A stretch of 57,636 nucleotides of DNA, from contig CAYRES010000015.1 of NCBI GenBank assembly GCA_964423425.1, positions 1 through 57,636 of the forward strand. Direction: 5' to 3'. Shown in pieces: positions 17,103-25,383 of this stretch. How positions within the stretch are numbered: position 1 is the first letter of the stretch; each line of letters starts with the position of its first letter. The notes under the pieces are model-generated. The model had not been told where the DNA came from. It saw only the letters and a program-made list of their open reading frames with translations, and made no database searches. A program made the translations under genes and the position numbers. Origin of the DNA: CAYRES01 sp964423425 (GTDB taxonomy: Bacteria; Actinomycetota; Thermoleophilia; RBG-16-64-13).

Positions 17103-18010
17103 GACACACGCATGCCATCGAGATCGAGAACCTCTGCAAGCGCTACGGGGCCACGGTCGCGGTGGACGGTCTGTCGTTCACCGTACCGACGGGCATGATC
17201 TTCGGCCTGTTGGGACCGAACGGAGCGGGCAAGACCACCGCTCTGGAGTGCATCGAGGGGCTGCGCAGGCAAGACAGTGGCACAATCCGTGTGGCGGACA
17301 TCGACCCGCTTTCCGAGCCTCGCCGGTTGTGGGACATCATCGGGGTGCAGCTGCAGGCCTCGGGGCTGCCGGAGACCATGACCCCGTACGAGGCGATGAA
17401 CCTGTTCAGCCGGTATCATCGCAAGCAGCCAAACCGGACTCTGCTCGACCGGTTCGGGCTCTCCGAGAAGGCCGACGACCAGTACGCCAACCTCTCCATG
17501 GGGCAGAAGCGACGACTGTCTCTCGCCCTCGCCGTGGCCCACGATCCGGAGGTCCTCTTCTTGGACGAGCCGACGGCCGGGCTGGACGTCGAGTCCCGCC
17601 TGGAGCTCCACGACCTCATGGCCGAGATGCGGGAAGCCGGCAAGACGATCGTCCTGGCGACCCACGACATGGCCGAGGCCGAGAAGCTGTGCGATAGGAT
17701 CGCCATACTCATCGCCGGCCGCCTGGCGGTCACGGGCACTCCCAGCCAGATCACAGCGGCCGGCGACAAGAGAACTCGCATAAGCGTCTCCACCACGCAA
17801 GGCACGATAGTCGAACAGCAGCCGGAGCTGCCCGACGCCGCTCTCGTGTCCGTGGAAGACGGTTATGTCCGCTATTTCTCGGACAACCCGCTCCGACCGG
17901 TGACCTCGCTGCTCGCCCTCGTGGAGCAATGCCAAGACGAACTCATCGATCTCAGGGTCGAGCGCCCCTCACTGGAAGAACGCTTCATGGAGATCACCCG
18001 GAGGCAATGA
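17099..18010 (+). CDS. ABC-2 exporter ATP-binding protein
   Basis: The 303-aa ATPase has Walker A LGPNGAGKTTALECI, signature LSMGQKRRLSLALA, Walker B VLFLDEPTAGLDVESR and H-loop ATHDM. The start at 17099 overlaps the tetR stop and has GGAGAGG about 9 nt upstream; an in-frame ATG at 17078 lies deeper in tetR. The C-terminal ~70 residues form an accessory domain. It belongs to the DRA/CcmA-like drug-exporter group (DrrA type), and overlaps or abuts the permease gene by a few bases. Confidence 0.92.
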   Translation: MRHTHAIEIENLCKRYGATVAVDGLSFTVPTGMIFGLLGPNGAGKTTALECIEGLRRQDSGTIRVADIDPLSEPRRLWDIIGVQLQASGLPETMTPYEAMNLFSRYHRKQPNRTLLDRFGLSEKADDQYANLSMGQKRRLSLALAVAHDPEVLFLDEPTAGLDVESRLELHDLMAEMREAGKTIVLATHDMAEAEKLCDRIAILIAGRLAVTGTPSQITAAGDKRTRISVSTTQGTIVEQQPELPDAALVSVEDGYVRYFSDNPLRPVTSLLALVEQCQDELIDLRVERPSLEERFMEITRRQ

Positions 18011-18012
18011 CC

Positions 18013-18828
18013 ATGAACCGCATGAGTGGGTACGCGGCCCACCTCTCACATGATCTGAAGACCGGCATCAGGGACAAGTCGTTGATGCTGATGACCTACC
18101 TCTTCCCCATCGGGTTCTTCCTCATGGTGGGCATGTTCATGCCCGCCTTGAACCCCGGGTTCCTCGACATCATGATCCCGGGCATGATCGTCTTCGCGGT
18201 CATGTCCGCCACGCTCCTCACCATCCCCTTCACGTTGGTAGGTGGCCGGGAGACAGGCGTATTCCGGAGTTTCCGGGTGAACGGGGTTCCCGCCGGCGCC
18301 TTGATCACCATTCCCGTCGTGGGCTGCCTGATCCACACAGCCGCCGTGGCCGCGATCCTCACCGTGGGCGGAGCCCTGCTCTACGGCGCCCGCCTGCCGA
18401 CGAATTGGGGGTGGTTCGCGCTCGTGTTTCTGCTCACGTCGGCGTGCTTCGCCACTCTGGGAGTCCTCATCGGCATCGTGGCCCAATCCACCCGCTCGGG
18501 AACGCTGCTGGCACAGGCCGTGTACCTTCCTTCCGTGATGTTGGGAGGACTCATGGTGCCGGAGGAGATGCTCCCCGAGGGACTCCGCACGGCCGCGTCG
18601 CTCCTGCCGGCTACAAACTCGATGCGGGGATTCACCGCGCTGGCACTTGACGGAACCTGGTCCGCCACTCACGTGTGGCCGCTCTTGATCCTTGCCGCCG
18701 GCATCCTGGTCAACGTGGTGCTGTGTTTCGTCTTGTTCCAGTGGGATACTCGGCCGGCGAGGCCGCGTCTGCGTCTGCTCGCACTCCTGGCGGTGGTTCC
18801 TTTCGCCGCAGGTATGGTGATAATGTAG
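18013..18828 (+). CDS. ABC-2 exporter permease
   Basis: The 271-aa protein has six predicted membrane segments. The central FTLVGGRETGVFRSFRVNGVP (residues ~75-95) is the ABC-2 coupling region, and LPSVMLGGLMVPEEMLPEGL is typical of DrrB-like permeases. The ATG at 18013 was chosen because GGAGG ends 8 nt upstream; the ATG at 18007 is only 2 nt from that site. With the ATPase and TetR genes it forms an inducible efflux operon. Substrate unknown; antibiotic-like compounds are usual for this family. Confidence 0.9.
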   Translation: MNRMSGYAAHLSHDLKTGIRDKSLMLMTYLFPIGFFLMVGMFMPALNPGFLDIMIPGMIVFAVMSATLLTIPFTLVGGRETGVFRSFRVNGVPAGALITIPVVGCLIHTAAVAAILTVGGALLYGARLPTNWGWFALVFLLTSACFATLGVLIGIVAQSTRSGTLLAQAVYLPSVMLGGLMVPEEMLPEGLRTAASLLPATNSMRGFTALALDGTWSATHVWPLLILAAGILVNVVLCFVLFQWDTRPARPRLRLLALLAVVPFAAGMVIM

Positions 18829-18864
18829 GCGCACGAGAGACTCCCAGCTTCTTCCAGCAAGGAC

Positions 18865-19311
18865 ATGAGCACCGCAGACCTGCGCATGACAGCGAAGGAA
18901 CACGCGCCCTCAGGCCCGCAGCTCGAGGAGTGGCTCGGCGAGAAGGCTCAAGGGTACTGGCGGCGTGTCACAAGCCTCATCGAAGAGCTCTACCCGGGTG
19001 TCTTCGCTCCAGAGTGGCTCTACGGCGGCAAGCAACACGGCTGGGGGCTCCGGTTCAAGAAGAGCAGACCACTCTGCACGCTCATCCCCGAGAAGAACCG
19101 CCTCGCCCTCCTCATGGTGTTCGGCGCAAAGGAGCGGGAGAAGGTGGAAGCCATCAGGAACTGTCTGTCCCGCCATACCCTCCAGGAGTATGACGCAGCC
19201 CAGATCTATCACGACGGAAAATGGGTTGTCCTCACGATCGACAGCGATCAAGCCGTCCGCGACCTCGCGCTGCTCTTGACTGTGAAACGGAAACCACGCA
19301 ACTCAGCCTGA
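18865..19311 (+). CDS. DUF3788 family protein
   Basis: The 148-aa soluble protein shows DUF3788 traits: a C-terminal and middle block EWLYGGKQHGWGLRFKKS, CTLIPEKNRLALLMVFGAKE, and YHDGKWVVLTIDSDQAVRDL. The family has no assigned biochemistry. It starts 36 bases after the ABC permease, and may be read through from that operon. AAGGA is close to the ATG. A second ATG at 18886 is possible but has no site. Confidence 0.78.
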   Translation: MSTADLRMTAKEHAPSGPQLEEWLGEKAQGYWRRVTSLIEELYPGVFAPEWLYGGKQHGWGLRFKKSRPLCTLIPEKNRLALLMVFGAKEREKVEAIRNCLSRHTLQEYDAAQIYHDGKWVVLTIDSDQAVRDLALLLTVKRKPRNSA

Positions 19312-19377
19312 GAGAGAAGCTCGACTCGCCCTCACAGCGAGGTGTTCGCCCGCATTAGCGATAGACAGACGTCAGTG

Positions 19378-19413
19378 CTGTTCCTCGACTCCTTCCGCGT
19401 GACCGCCGACTGA
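19378..19413 (+). pseudogene. Remnant of a lipoprotein gene 3' end
   Basis: Eleven codons, LFLDSFRVTAD then TGA, match the extreme C-terminus of the lipoprotein at 3749-4384 (YLDSFRVTGE then TGA), also at DNA level around GACTCCTTCCGCGT. Nothing upstream resembles the rest of that protein. It looks like the last scrap of a deleted paralogue. Confidence 0.4.
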
Positions 19414-19439
19414 AGCACGCCGACGAGTAGAGAGGGTAC

Positions 19440-19534
19440 GCCGTCGGGGAGAAGTGCTCGTCGAATTCGGGCATGGAGCCGGTTACACCTCCGTCGAGGC
19501 TGACGGCGTCCTGGAGTACCACCTGCGGAATCAC
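19440..19534 (-). pseudogene. 5' remnant of a RibD-like reductase gene
   Basis: A GGAGG site, a GTG start and about 30 codons reading VIPQVVLQDAVSLDGG then VTGSMPEFDEHFS parallel the start of the gene at 14083-14757 (VILHNAVSLDGRITGFMPD). Similarity stops abruptly at about 19450 and the rest of the enzyme is absent. It sits tail to tail with the lipoprotein scrap at 19378, consistent with a deletion that removed the body of both genes. Confidence 0.55.
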
Positions 19535-19604
19535 GACTTGCCTCCTTTGGGGGTACAATGGGTGAACACATCTCGAGCCGGGGGGCCGTTCAAGAGGGTA
19601 CTCC

Positions 19605-20099
19605 GTGAAGGGCGAGACATCAGTTGCCGATTTGCCCGACCTACTCAACGAGGCGTTGGCGCGAGAACTCCAAGTCTCCGTGCAGCACATGCTGCAGCAC
19701 GCCGTTGAGGCAGGCCGGGCGACGTCTGACCCGGCCGCACCTCGAGGTACCAAGCAGAGCAAGTTCGTGGCCAGCCATTCCCTGTACTGGCTCCCCGGTG
19801 CGACTCTCAAGAAGGTCGCCATCACCGAGATGCGGCACGCCGAGGCCATTGCGGAGAGACTCGTGTTGCTCGGAAGAAGGCCTACCACCGAGCCCAACCT
19901 GGTGAGTGTCGGCGACTCCGTCACGGAGATGCTGGAACTCAACAGGGAAGAGGAACGCGGTGCCATCGAACTCTACACACGCATCATCGCAGTGGCCCAA
20001 GAGGAGAACGACCTCATCACCATGAAGCTGTTTCAGCGGATTCTGAAAGACGAAAGAGCGCATCACGGGCTGTTCACCAACCTGCTCGCCGAACTCTGA
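19605..20099 (+). CDS. Ferritin-like (bacterioferritin-type) di-iron protein
   Basis: The 164-aa all-helical protein has the four-helix ferritin signature. Ligand candidates are Glu in ALARELQVSVQH (helix A), Glu and His in ITEMRHAEAIAERL (helix B), Glu in LNREEERGAIELY (helix C) and Glu/His in LKDERAHHGLF (helix D). It starts at GTG 19605 with AGAGGG upstream. Likely iron storage or peroxide detoxification. Heme binding cannot be decided: no obvious heme-ligand Met was picked out. It is followed after 13 bases by an acetyltransferase gene, so they may be one operon. Confidence 0.85.
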   Translation: MKGETSVADLPDLLNEALARELQVSVQHMLQHAVEAGRATSDPAAPRGTKQSKFVASHSLYWLPGATLKKVAITEMRHAEAIAERLVLLGRRPTTEPNLVSVGDSVTEMLELNREEERGAIELYTRIIAVAQEENDLITMKLFQRILKDERAHHGLFTNLLAEL

Positions 20100-20112
20100 G
20101 CGTCTGAGGACC

Positions 20113-20904
20113 GTGAAGGTACTCGACCTCACCGAGGACAAGAAAGACCTCTTCTGTCTCTGCCTCGAGGATTGGTCGGACGAAGCCAAAGAGGCCGGAT
20201 CGAAACGCCGGCAGTGGCTTGACCGGTCGGAGAAGCTGGGGCTGCGGGCAAAGCTCGCCGTTGACGACCAGGGGGTCGAAGGGGGCATGATCCAGTACAT
20301 ACCCATCGAGCACTCCTGCGTAGACGGTTCCGGTCTCTACTTCATCTACTGCATTCACGTGCATGGGCATCCGCAGGGGCGCGGCAACTTCCGGGGGCGC
20401 GGCATGGGCAAGGCCCTGATCCGAGCCGCCGAGGAAGACGCGCGTGCTCTCGGTGCCGAGGGTATGGCGGCGTGGGGATTGGCGCTTCCCTATTGGATGA
20501 AAGCCTCCTGGTTCAAGAAGCAAGGCTATCGCACGGCCGATCGCCAGGGCATGTCGGTACTTCTGTGGAAGCCTTTCACCCCCGACGCCCAGCCCCCTCG
20601 CTGGTTCCCGAAAGTAGGCCGACGACCCGAATCCACGCCGGGAAAGGTGAACGTCACCGCGTTCTCCAGCGGCTGGTGTCTCGCCCAGAATCTCGTGTAC
20701 GAGCGGGCCAAGCGGGCCGCGGCCGACCTGGGTGACGGAGTCGTCTTTCGCGAGATCGATACCTCACAGCGCAGCTGCGTGGCCGAGTGGGGCCTCTCGG
20801 ATGCAGTCCTCGTAGAAGGCAGGAGCCTGCAGAAGGGCCCGCCTCCCAGTTACGAGAAGATTCGAAAGGCGATAGCCCGGCGGCTGCCCCACCACGCACG
20901 GTGA
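20113..20904 (+). CDS. GNAT N-acetyltransferase with YoaP-like C-terminal domain
   Basis: The 263-aa protein has a GNAT fold in residues ~30-155, with the acetyl-CoA loop NFRGRGMGKALIRAAEEDAR and the later AWGLALPYWMKASWFKKQGY. Residues ~170-250 match the YoaP-like extension: FSSGWCLAQNLVYERAKRAA, with a Cys in a thioredoxin-fold-like setting, followed by VVFREIDTSQRSCVAEWG. The substrate is unknown. It begins at GTG 20113, 13 bases after the ferritin-like gene, suggesting shared transcription. Confidence 0.83.
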   Translation: MKVLDLTEDKKDLFCLCLEDWSDEAKEAGSKRRQWLDRSEKLGLRAKLAVDDQGVEGGMIQYIPIEHSCVDGSGLYFIYCIHVHGHPQGRGNFRGRGMGKALIRAAEEDARALGAEGMAAWGLALPYWMKASWFKKQGYRTADRQGMSVLLWKPFTPDAQPPRWFPKVGRRPESTPGKVNVTAFSSGWCLAQNLVYERAKRAAADLGDGVVFREIDTSQRSCVAEWGLSDAVLVEGRSLQKGPPPSYEKIRKAIARRLPHHAR

Positions 20905-20950
20905 GGGCTCAGCGAGCCGTCCATTCAGCGCGCGATCGCGGCGCGTAGTC

Positions 20951-21550
20951 CTATTCGATGCCTAGGCGTGCCGCTTCGTCAGGCTCCTGCTGCTTGAGCA
21001 GCTCAAAGTCAGCGTACTGTGTGAGGATGTTGAAGCTGGAGAGTAGCCGGGAGAACTCCTGATCTGAACTCAGGTAGTGGGCCTGGGTATCCGTGTACTC
21101 AGCGTACCAGTCGGCAGCGGCGGCCGCGCTGAGCGCAACCCTCACAGCCGCGTTCACACTCGCCTGTTCCGACGCTCCGAGTGAGGCCCTCTGCCGGCCG
21201 AACCCGACCAGCTTCTCGATGTGCTTCTCCTTGAGAGCACGAACATCATCACCCACCGCGGCCGCGTCCGGCCTCTCGGAGAGCAGAGCATTCAGTTCTT
21301 CGATGGCTTCGACCCAGACGTCGCCGATAGCCTCCCCCAACTGCGAAGGATCAAGGTCGACGCTCACTGCAGGGGCCGTGGTGGTCAGTCCCTCTGCTGT
21401 CGTGCCGGTGGCCTCTCCCTCCGTGCCCCCGCCCCCACATCCGGCCAGCAGAAGCAGCCCGAAGACGCTGAACACGGCGGCTGCCAGTAGTCTGGCGGTG
21501 GATGGTGTCGATGTCCCGGCAGAAAACGGCGCAGTGCGGCGGGTGGTCAC
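20951..21550 (-). CDS. Uncharacterised lipoprotein
   Basis: The 199-aa protein starts at GTG 21550, with AAGGAGG 8 nt upstream; an ATG 51 bases earlier lacks a site. A hydrophobic segment leads to the lipobox GLLLLAGC-GGGG, then a Gly/Thr linker. The mature part (residues ~60-199) is mostly helical and alanine rich (AVRVALSAAAAADWYAEYTD) and resembles no family I can name. It ends 46 bases from the convergent acetyltransferase gene. Confidence 0.72.
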   Translation of the reverse strand: MTTRRTAPFSAGTSTPSTARLLAAAVFSVFGLLLLAGCGGGGTEGEATGTTAEGLTTTAPAVSVDLDPSQLGEAIGDVWVEAIEELNALLSERPDAAAVGDDVRALKEKHIEKLVGFGRQRASLGASEQASVNAAVRVALSAAAAADWYAEYTDTQAHYLSSDQEFSRLLSSFNILTQYADFELLKQQEPDEAARLGIE

Positions 21551-21773
21551 GTCTGGTTCCTCCTTGGCTTGGGTGATGATCGCGTGAACCGGGTCACTCA
21601 TTCGGAGCCCGGCGACCGAGCCACTACAATATCAGGGCGTCGACACACGCGCCGCGAGAGAATTCATCCGCGCAGCGCGGTGCCCCGAGGCCCGTATCGG
21701 CCATCCGTACACTCCTCGGGCGGTGGTACGATGGATTCGGTGGAGATTGCCGTGATTCAGGGGGGTGGAGCTC

Positions 21774-22901
21774 ATGTACAGAGTCCGTGTCGCCGACGTC
21801 CGCGTACCGGCCTTGATCGTCATACTCATATGCCTTGTGGCCGCGGGGTGCGGCGGTGGACAGCAGGAAGCCGGCACCAGTCCGACAACCCAGGCAGCAG
21901 ACATCTCAACGACCACCACGACCGAGTCCATCCCCGTACCTTCCGTGAGCGGCGAGGAGCTGTGGCGCTTCAAGACCAACGGCCAGGTCTCCTCTTCCCC
22001 GGCCATCGCGGACGGAATAGCCTACGTGGGGAGCAACGACACCAATCTGTACGCCTTGGATGTGGCCTCCGGAGAAGAGGTGTGGCGTTTCCGGACCGGC
22101 CATCGCATCACCGCCTCTGCAGCCGTCTCTCAGGGGATGGTCTACGTGGGGAGCTGGGACTACAGCCTCTATGCGCTCGACGCCGCCACCGGTGAGGAGG
22201 TGTGGAGGTTCGAGGCCGGGAAAGAGATCTCTTCGTCTCCCACTATCTTCGAGGGAGTGGTGTACGTGGGGAGCGAAGATTCGAGCCTCTACGCGCTCGA
22301 CGCCGTCACCGGCGAGGAGGTGTGGAGCTTCAATACCGGCTACGCCGTCCAGTCCTCGCCGGTCGTCTCTGCCGGGGTGGTGTACGTGGGTAGTCACGAC
22401 GCCAATGTCTACGCCCTCGATGCTGCGACGGGCGAGGAGAGGTGGAGCTATCAGACCAACGGCTTCGTCCCCTCCGCGGTCATGTCCGACGGGCTGGTCT
22501 ACGCCGGCTGCACCGACGACAATCTCTATGCCCTCGACGCCGCCACCGGCGAGGAGGTGTGGAGGTTCACGGCAGGCGACGACATCCGCTCGTCTCCGGC
22601 GGTCTCTGACGGGCTCCTCTATGTGGGGAGCAGTGACAACAACCTCTATGCGCTCGACGCTGCCACCGGCGAGGAGATGTGGAGGTTTGAAACCGGCGAC
22701 AGCGTATTCTCCCGGGCCGTCGTGCTCACGGGTTTCGTGTACTTCGGCAGCAATGACGGCCACGTCTACGCGCTCAACGCGGTGACCGGCGAGGAGGAGT
22801 GGAGCTTCCAAACCGGGGGCTCGGTGAGATCCTGGCCCACCATCGCCGACGACATCCTCTATGTGGGCAGCGATGACAGCCACGTCTACGCGCTCAAGTA
22901 G
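21774..22901 (+). CDS. Lipoprotein with PQQ/BamB-like beta-propeller repeats
   Basis: The 375-aa protein has a lipobox (CLVAAGC-GGGQ), a Thr-rich linker, and then eight repeats of about 40 residues: VYVGSxDxxLYALDAATGEEVWRF followed by a TGxxxxSSPxVSxG turn. This is a full eight-bladed PQQ-like propeller without catalytic motifs, as in BamB or PKN-associated propellers, so a scaffold or binding role is likely. The DNA repeats are near-identical (GTGTACGTGGGGAGC, CTCTACGCGCTCGACGCC), implying recent expansion. ATG 21774 was chosen with GGAG upstream; GTG 21765 is an alternative. Confidence 0.87.
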   Translation: MYRVRVADVRVPALIVILICLVAAGCGGGQQEAGTSPTTQAADISTTTTTESIPVPSVSGEELWRFKTNGQVSSSPAIADGIAYVGSNDTNLYALDVASGEEVWRFRTGHRITASAAVSQGMVYVGSWDYSLYALDAATGEEVWRFEAGKEISSSPTIFEGVVYVGSEDSSLYALDAVTGEEVWSFNTGYAVQSSPVVSAGVVYVGSHDANVYALDAATGEERWSYQTNGFVPSAVMSDGLVYAGCTDDNLYALDAATGEEVWRFTAGDDIRSSPAVSDGLLYVGSSDNNLYALDAATGEEMWRFETGDSVFSRAVVLTGFVYFGSNDGHVYALNAVTGEEEWSFQTGGSVRSWPTIADDILYVGSDDSHVYALK

Positions 22902-22977
22902 CAGACTCGGTCGCCAAGCGTGACCCGCCAGCGACACCGGATCAACACTACAGGAACCGTGTTCAAGGAGGTCGGCG

Positions 22978-23472
22978 ATGGATAACCGTGAAGCGCAAAT
23001 CGAAGTCAAGGATATCCCCGAGATGCACGTAGCCTACCTGCGCCACCATGGCCCCTATGCGGGTGACAGCGAACTCTTCGGGCGGATGTTTCAGAAGCTG
23101 TTCGGCTGGGCGGGTCCGCGAGGCCTGGTGGGTGGGGACACGAAGGTTCTCAGCATTTACGAGGAGGATCCCGCCACCATCGATGAACAAGGGCTGCGGA
23201 TGGACGTCGCCATCAGCGTTCCCGCCGGCGCCGCTGCCGAGGGAGAGATCAGCACAAGAACGTTACCCGCAGGCCGGTACGCTGTCGGCCACTTCGAAAT
23301 CACGGCGGACCAGTACCGGGAAGCCTGGGTAACGATGATGAACCGGTCACTTCCCGAGGCAGGCTATAAGCCCAGCGCCGGCCCCTGCCTCGAGATGTAC
23401 CTGAACGATCCCGGCCACGATCCGAAGGCGATGCACATCGTGGACATCTACATCCCGGTGGAGCCGCTGTAG
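22978..23472 (+). CDS. GyrI-like / AraC effector-binding-domain protein
   Basis: The 164-aa protein is a stand-alone GyrI-like (SOUL/effector-binding) domain: VKDIPEMHVAYLRHHGPYAG at the N-terminus, RMDVAISVP and RTLPAGRYAVGHFEI in the middle, and GPCLEMYLNDP near the end. Such proteins bind hydrophobic small molecules or hydrolyse some of them. There is no DNA-binding domain. AAGGAGG lies 6 nt before the ATG. A strong terminator follows at 23503. Confidence 0.87.
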   Translation: MDNREAQIEVKDIPEMHVAYLRHHGPYAGDSELFGRMFQKLFGWAGPRGLVGGDTKVLSIYEEDPATIDEQGLRMDVAISVPAGAAAEGEISTRTLPAGRYAVGHFEITADQYREAWVTMMNRSLPEAGYKPSAGPCLEMYLNDPGHDPKAMHIVDIYIPVEPL

Positions 23473-23502
23473 GACCCCATGCCCTCGAAGGATCTCCTGT
23501 GT

Positions 23503-23544
23503 GGGCTGGGGCGCGTCGGTGACCCCACCGACGCGCCCCAGCCC
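23503..23544 (+). terminator. Rho-independent-type terminator
   Basis: A perfect 17-bp stem (GGGCTGGGGCGCGTCGG and its complement) with an 8-nt loop ends in TTCCTT. It lies 31 bases after the GyrI-like gene and isolates it from the modA operon. Confidence 0.8.
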
Positions 23545-23573
23545 TTCCTTGCGGTCCCCCGTCTCTTGCGGTT

Positions 23574-23589
23574 ATACTTGGCCAAGTAT
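23574..23589. promoter_or_regulatory. Perfect 16-bp palindrome upstream of modA
   Basis: ATACTTGGCCAAGTAT is perfectly self-complementary and lies 43 bases upstream of the TTG start of the binding-protein gene. It sits where a promoter or operator should be, between a terminator and the ribosome site. It is a good candidate for an oxyanion-responsive repressor or activator site, although no regulator gene is adjacent and it does not obviously match the E. coli ModE site. Confidence 0.6.
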
Positions 23590-23632
23590 CACGCTGGTCT
23601 TCCGGAACCTCAGCCTACCCTTGGAGGGATAC

Positions 23633-24583
23633 TTGAGAACACCGAAACCTTGTGGCACCGATCCTCGCACCACCTATCCTTCTCACGCCGGCGCCTGTGT
23701 GGCCATTCTCATGCTCCTTCTCCTTGTCCTCCCTGCAGCGGGCTGTAATGCCGAAACCGGTCCCGGCACTGAGGCCTCCGGCTCATCAGCGCAGCCGGAA
23801 ACGACCACTCTGCTCATGTACGCAGGGGCGGCAAGCAAGCCTCCCACAGAAGAGGCCATCGAACTCTTCCGTGAGAAGACCGGCATCACCGTCGAAGTGA
23901 CCTTCGGTGGCTCCGGTAGTGTGCTCTCTCAAATGAAGCTCACGGAGCAGGGCGATCTGTACTTCCCCGGATCGTCCGACTACATGGAGCGGGCGAAGAG
24001 AGACGGTGACGTCATCGCCGAGACGGAAGCCAGGATCGCCTACCTGGTACCGGCCATCAACGTGCAGAAGGGAAACCCCAAGAGCATCCTCGCGCTGAAA
24101 GACCTGATCCGGTCTGATGTCAAGGTGGCCATCGCCGACCCCGAATCGGTGTGCCTGGGTCTCTATGCCGTGGAGATCCTCGAGCAGGAATTCTCCTCCG
24201 AAGAGAGGACCGCCTTCCGCAAGAATCTTCTCAACTACACCGGCAGCTGCGAGAAGACCGCCACCGCCATCTCCCTCAAGCAGGTCGACGCGGTCATCGG
24301 CTGGAGCGTGTTCGAGTACTGGGATCCGGAGGGGATCGAGACGGTGCCTCTGGAGGAGTCACAGATCCCGCGCGTGGGGTATCTGCCCATCGCCGTCTCG
24401 AAGTACACGGGTAGCCGAGCCGCCGCCCAGCAGTTCATCGATTTTCTCCTGAGCAGTGAAGGCCAAGCGGTGTTTGCGAAGTATCATTACTTTGCCACGC
24501 CCGAGGACGCCTTCGCCTGGCTCGGCTCCGAGAAACCCGTGGGTGGAAACTACTCGTTGCCCCCTGAGTGGATCGTCGACTAG
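23633..24583 (+). CDS. modA: Molybdate/tungstate ABC transporter substrate-binding lipoprotein
   Basis: The 316-aa lipoprotein starts at TTG 23633 with GGAGGG 5 nt upstream; the frame is open further left but across the terminator. A hydrophobic segment ends in the lipobox LPAAGC-NAE. The mature part is a ModA-type class II binding protein: LMYAGAASKPPTEEAIELF, VTFGGSGSVLSQMKLTEQGD (the Ser-rich oxyanion site), DLYFPGSSDYMERA, and VAIADPESVCLGLYAVEI. It captures molybdate, tungstate or a similar oxyanion and hands it to the permease encoded next. Which oxyanion is bound cannot be told. Confidence 0.87.
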   Translation: MRTPKPCGTDPRTTYPSHAGACVAILMLLLLVLPAAGCNAETGPGTEASGSSAQPETTTLLMYAGAASKPPTEEAIELFREKTGITVEVTFGGSGSVLSQMKLTEQGDLYFPGSSDYMERAKRDGDVIAETEARIAYLVPAINVQKGNPKSILALKDLIRSDVKVAIADPESVCLGLYAVEILEQEFSSEERTAFRKNLLNYTGSCEKTATAISLKQVDAVIGWSVFEYWDPEGIETVPLEESQIPRVGYLPIAVSKYTGSRAAAQQFIDFLLSSEGQAVFAKYHYFATPEDAFAWLGSEKPVGGNYSLPPEWIVD

Positions 24584-24603
24584 GGAGCACAAGGAGTAGG
24601 ACC

Positions 24604-25383
24604 ATGTCATTTCAGCGCCTGACGACAGCCTGCGCCCTCCTGGTCCTGTGCATCTACGGCGCGCTCATCGTGTCTCTCGTCTACTTCTTCGACTGGTCGA
24701 AGATGCTCTCGACGCTCGCTTCGAACCGAGTGCTGTTCTCCATCCAGCTCAGTGTGGTGACCGCCACCGTGGCCACCCTGCTCGCGCTCCTTCTCGCCGT
24801 GCCCGCAGCCTACGCGCTCTCCCGCTATCGCTTCCGCGGCCGGGAACTGGTGGACGCAATCTTGGAGTTCCCCCTCATCGTGTCACCTGCGGCACTGGGT
24901 GCCATCGTCCTCATCTTCTTCAGCAACCCTCTCGGTGAGTGGATTCAAGCCCACTTGGTGCAGTTCGTCTTCGCGGTGGCCGGCGTCGTGCTGGCCCAGT
25001 TCATGACCGTCCTGGGGGTGGCGGTGCGGTTCATGAAGACCGCCTTCGATCAGGTGCCCACTCATCACGAGACGGTAGCGCGAACTCTGGGAGCATCGCC
25101 TTCCCGGGCATTCTTCACCATCGGCCTACCCTTGGCGCGACGGGGGCTCCTGGCATCAGGGGCGCTGGCGTGGGCCAAGGCACTGGGCGAGTTCGGCGCC
25201 ACCATCACCGTCGCCGGCACCATGGCCATGCGCACGGAGACCCTCCCGGTCGCCATCTTCATGCGCCTCTCCACCGCGGATATCACCGGCACCGTCGCCC
25301 TCATACTGGTCCTTCTCACGATCGGCCTCGCCGCCCTGCTCGGGGCAAAGCTGCTCTTCCGGGAACGCCGTGCTCGAACTTGA
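24604..25383 (+). CDS. modB: Molybdate/tungstate ABC permease
   Basis: The 259-aa protein has about six membrane helices and the EAA-type coupling motif AWAKALGEFGATITVAG (residues ~190-206), with LEFPLIVSPAALGAIVL typical of ModB/CysT permeases. AAGGAG ends 9 nt before ATG 24604. It starts 20 bases after modA and overlaps modC by 14 bases. The homodimer would form the membrane channel for the oxyanion. Confidence 0.88.
   Translation: MSFQRLTTACALLVLCIYGALIVSLVYFFDWSKMLSTLASNRVLFSIQLSVVTATVATLLALLLAVPAAYALSRYRFRGRELVDAILEFPLIVSPAALGAIVLIFFSNPLGEWIQAHLVQFVFAVAGVVLAQFMTVLGVAVRFMKTAFDQVPTHHETVARTLGASPSRAFFTIGLPLARRGLLASGALAWAKALGEFGATITVAGTMAMRTETLPVAIFMRLSTADITGTVALILVLLTIGLAALLGAKLLFRERRART

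Noticed and set aside
21906..23009. Long minus-strand frame across the beta-propeller lipoprotein gene
   Set aside because: It mirrors the propeller repeats on the other strand; the repetitive His/Val-rich translation is a shadow of the real gene.
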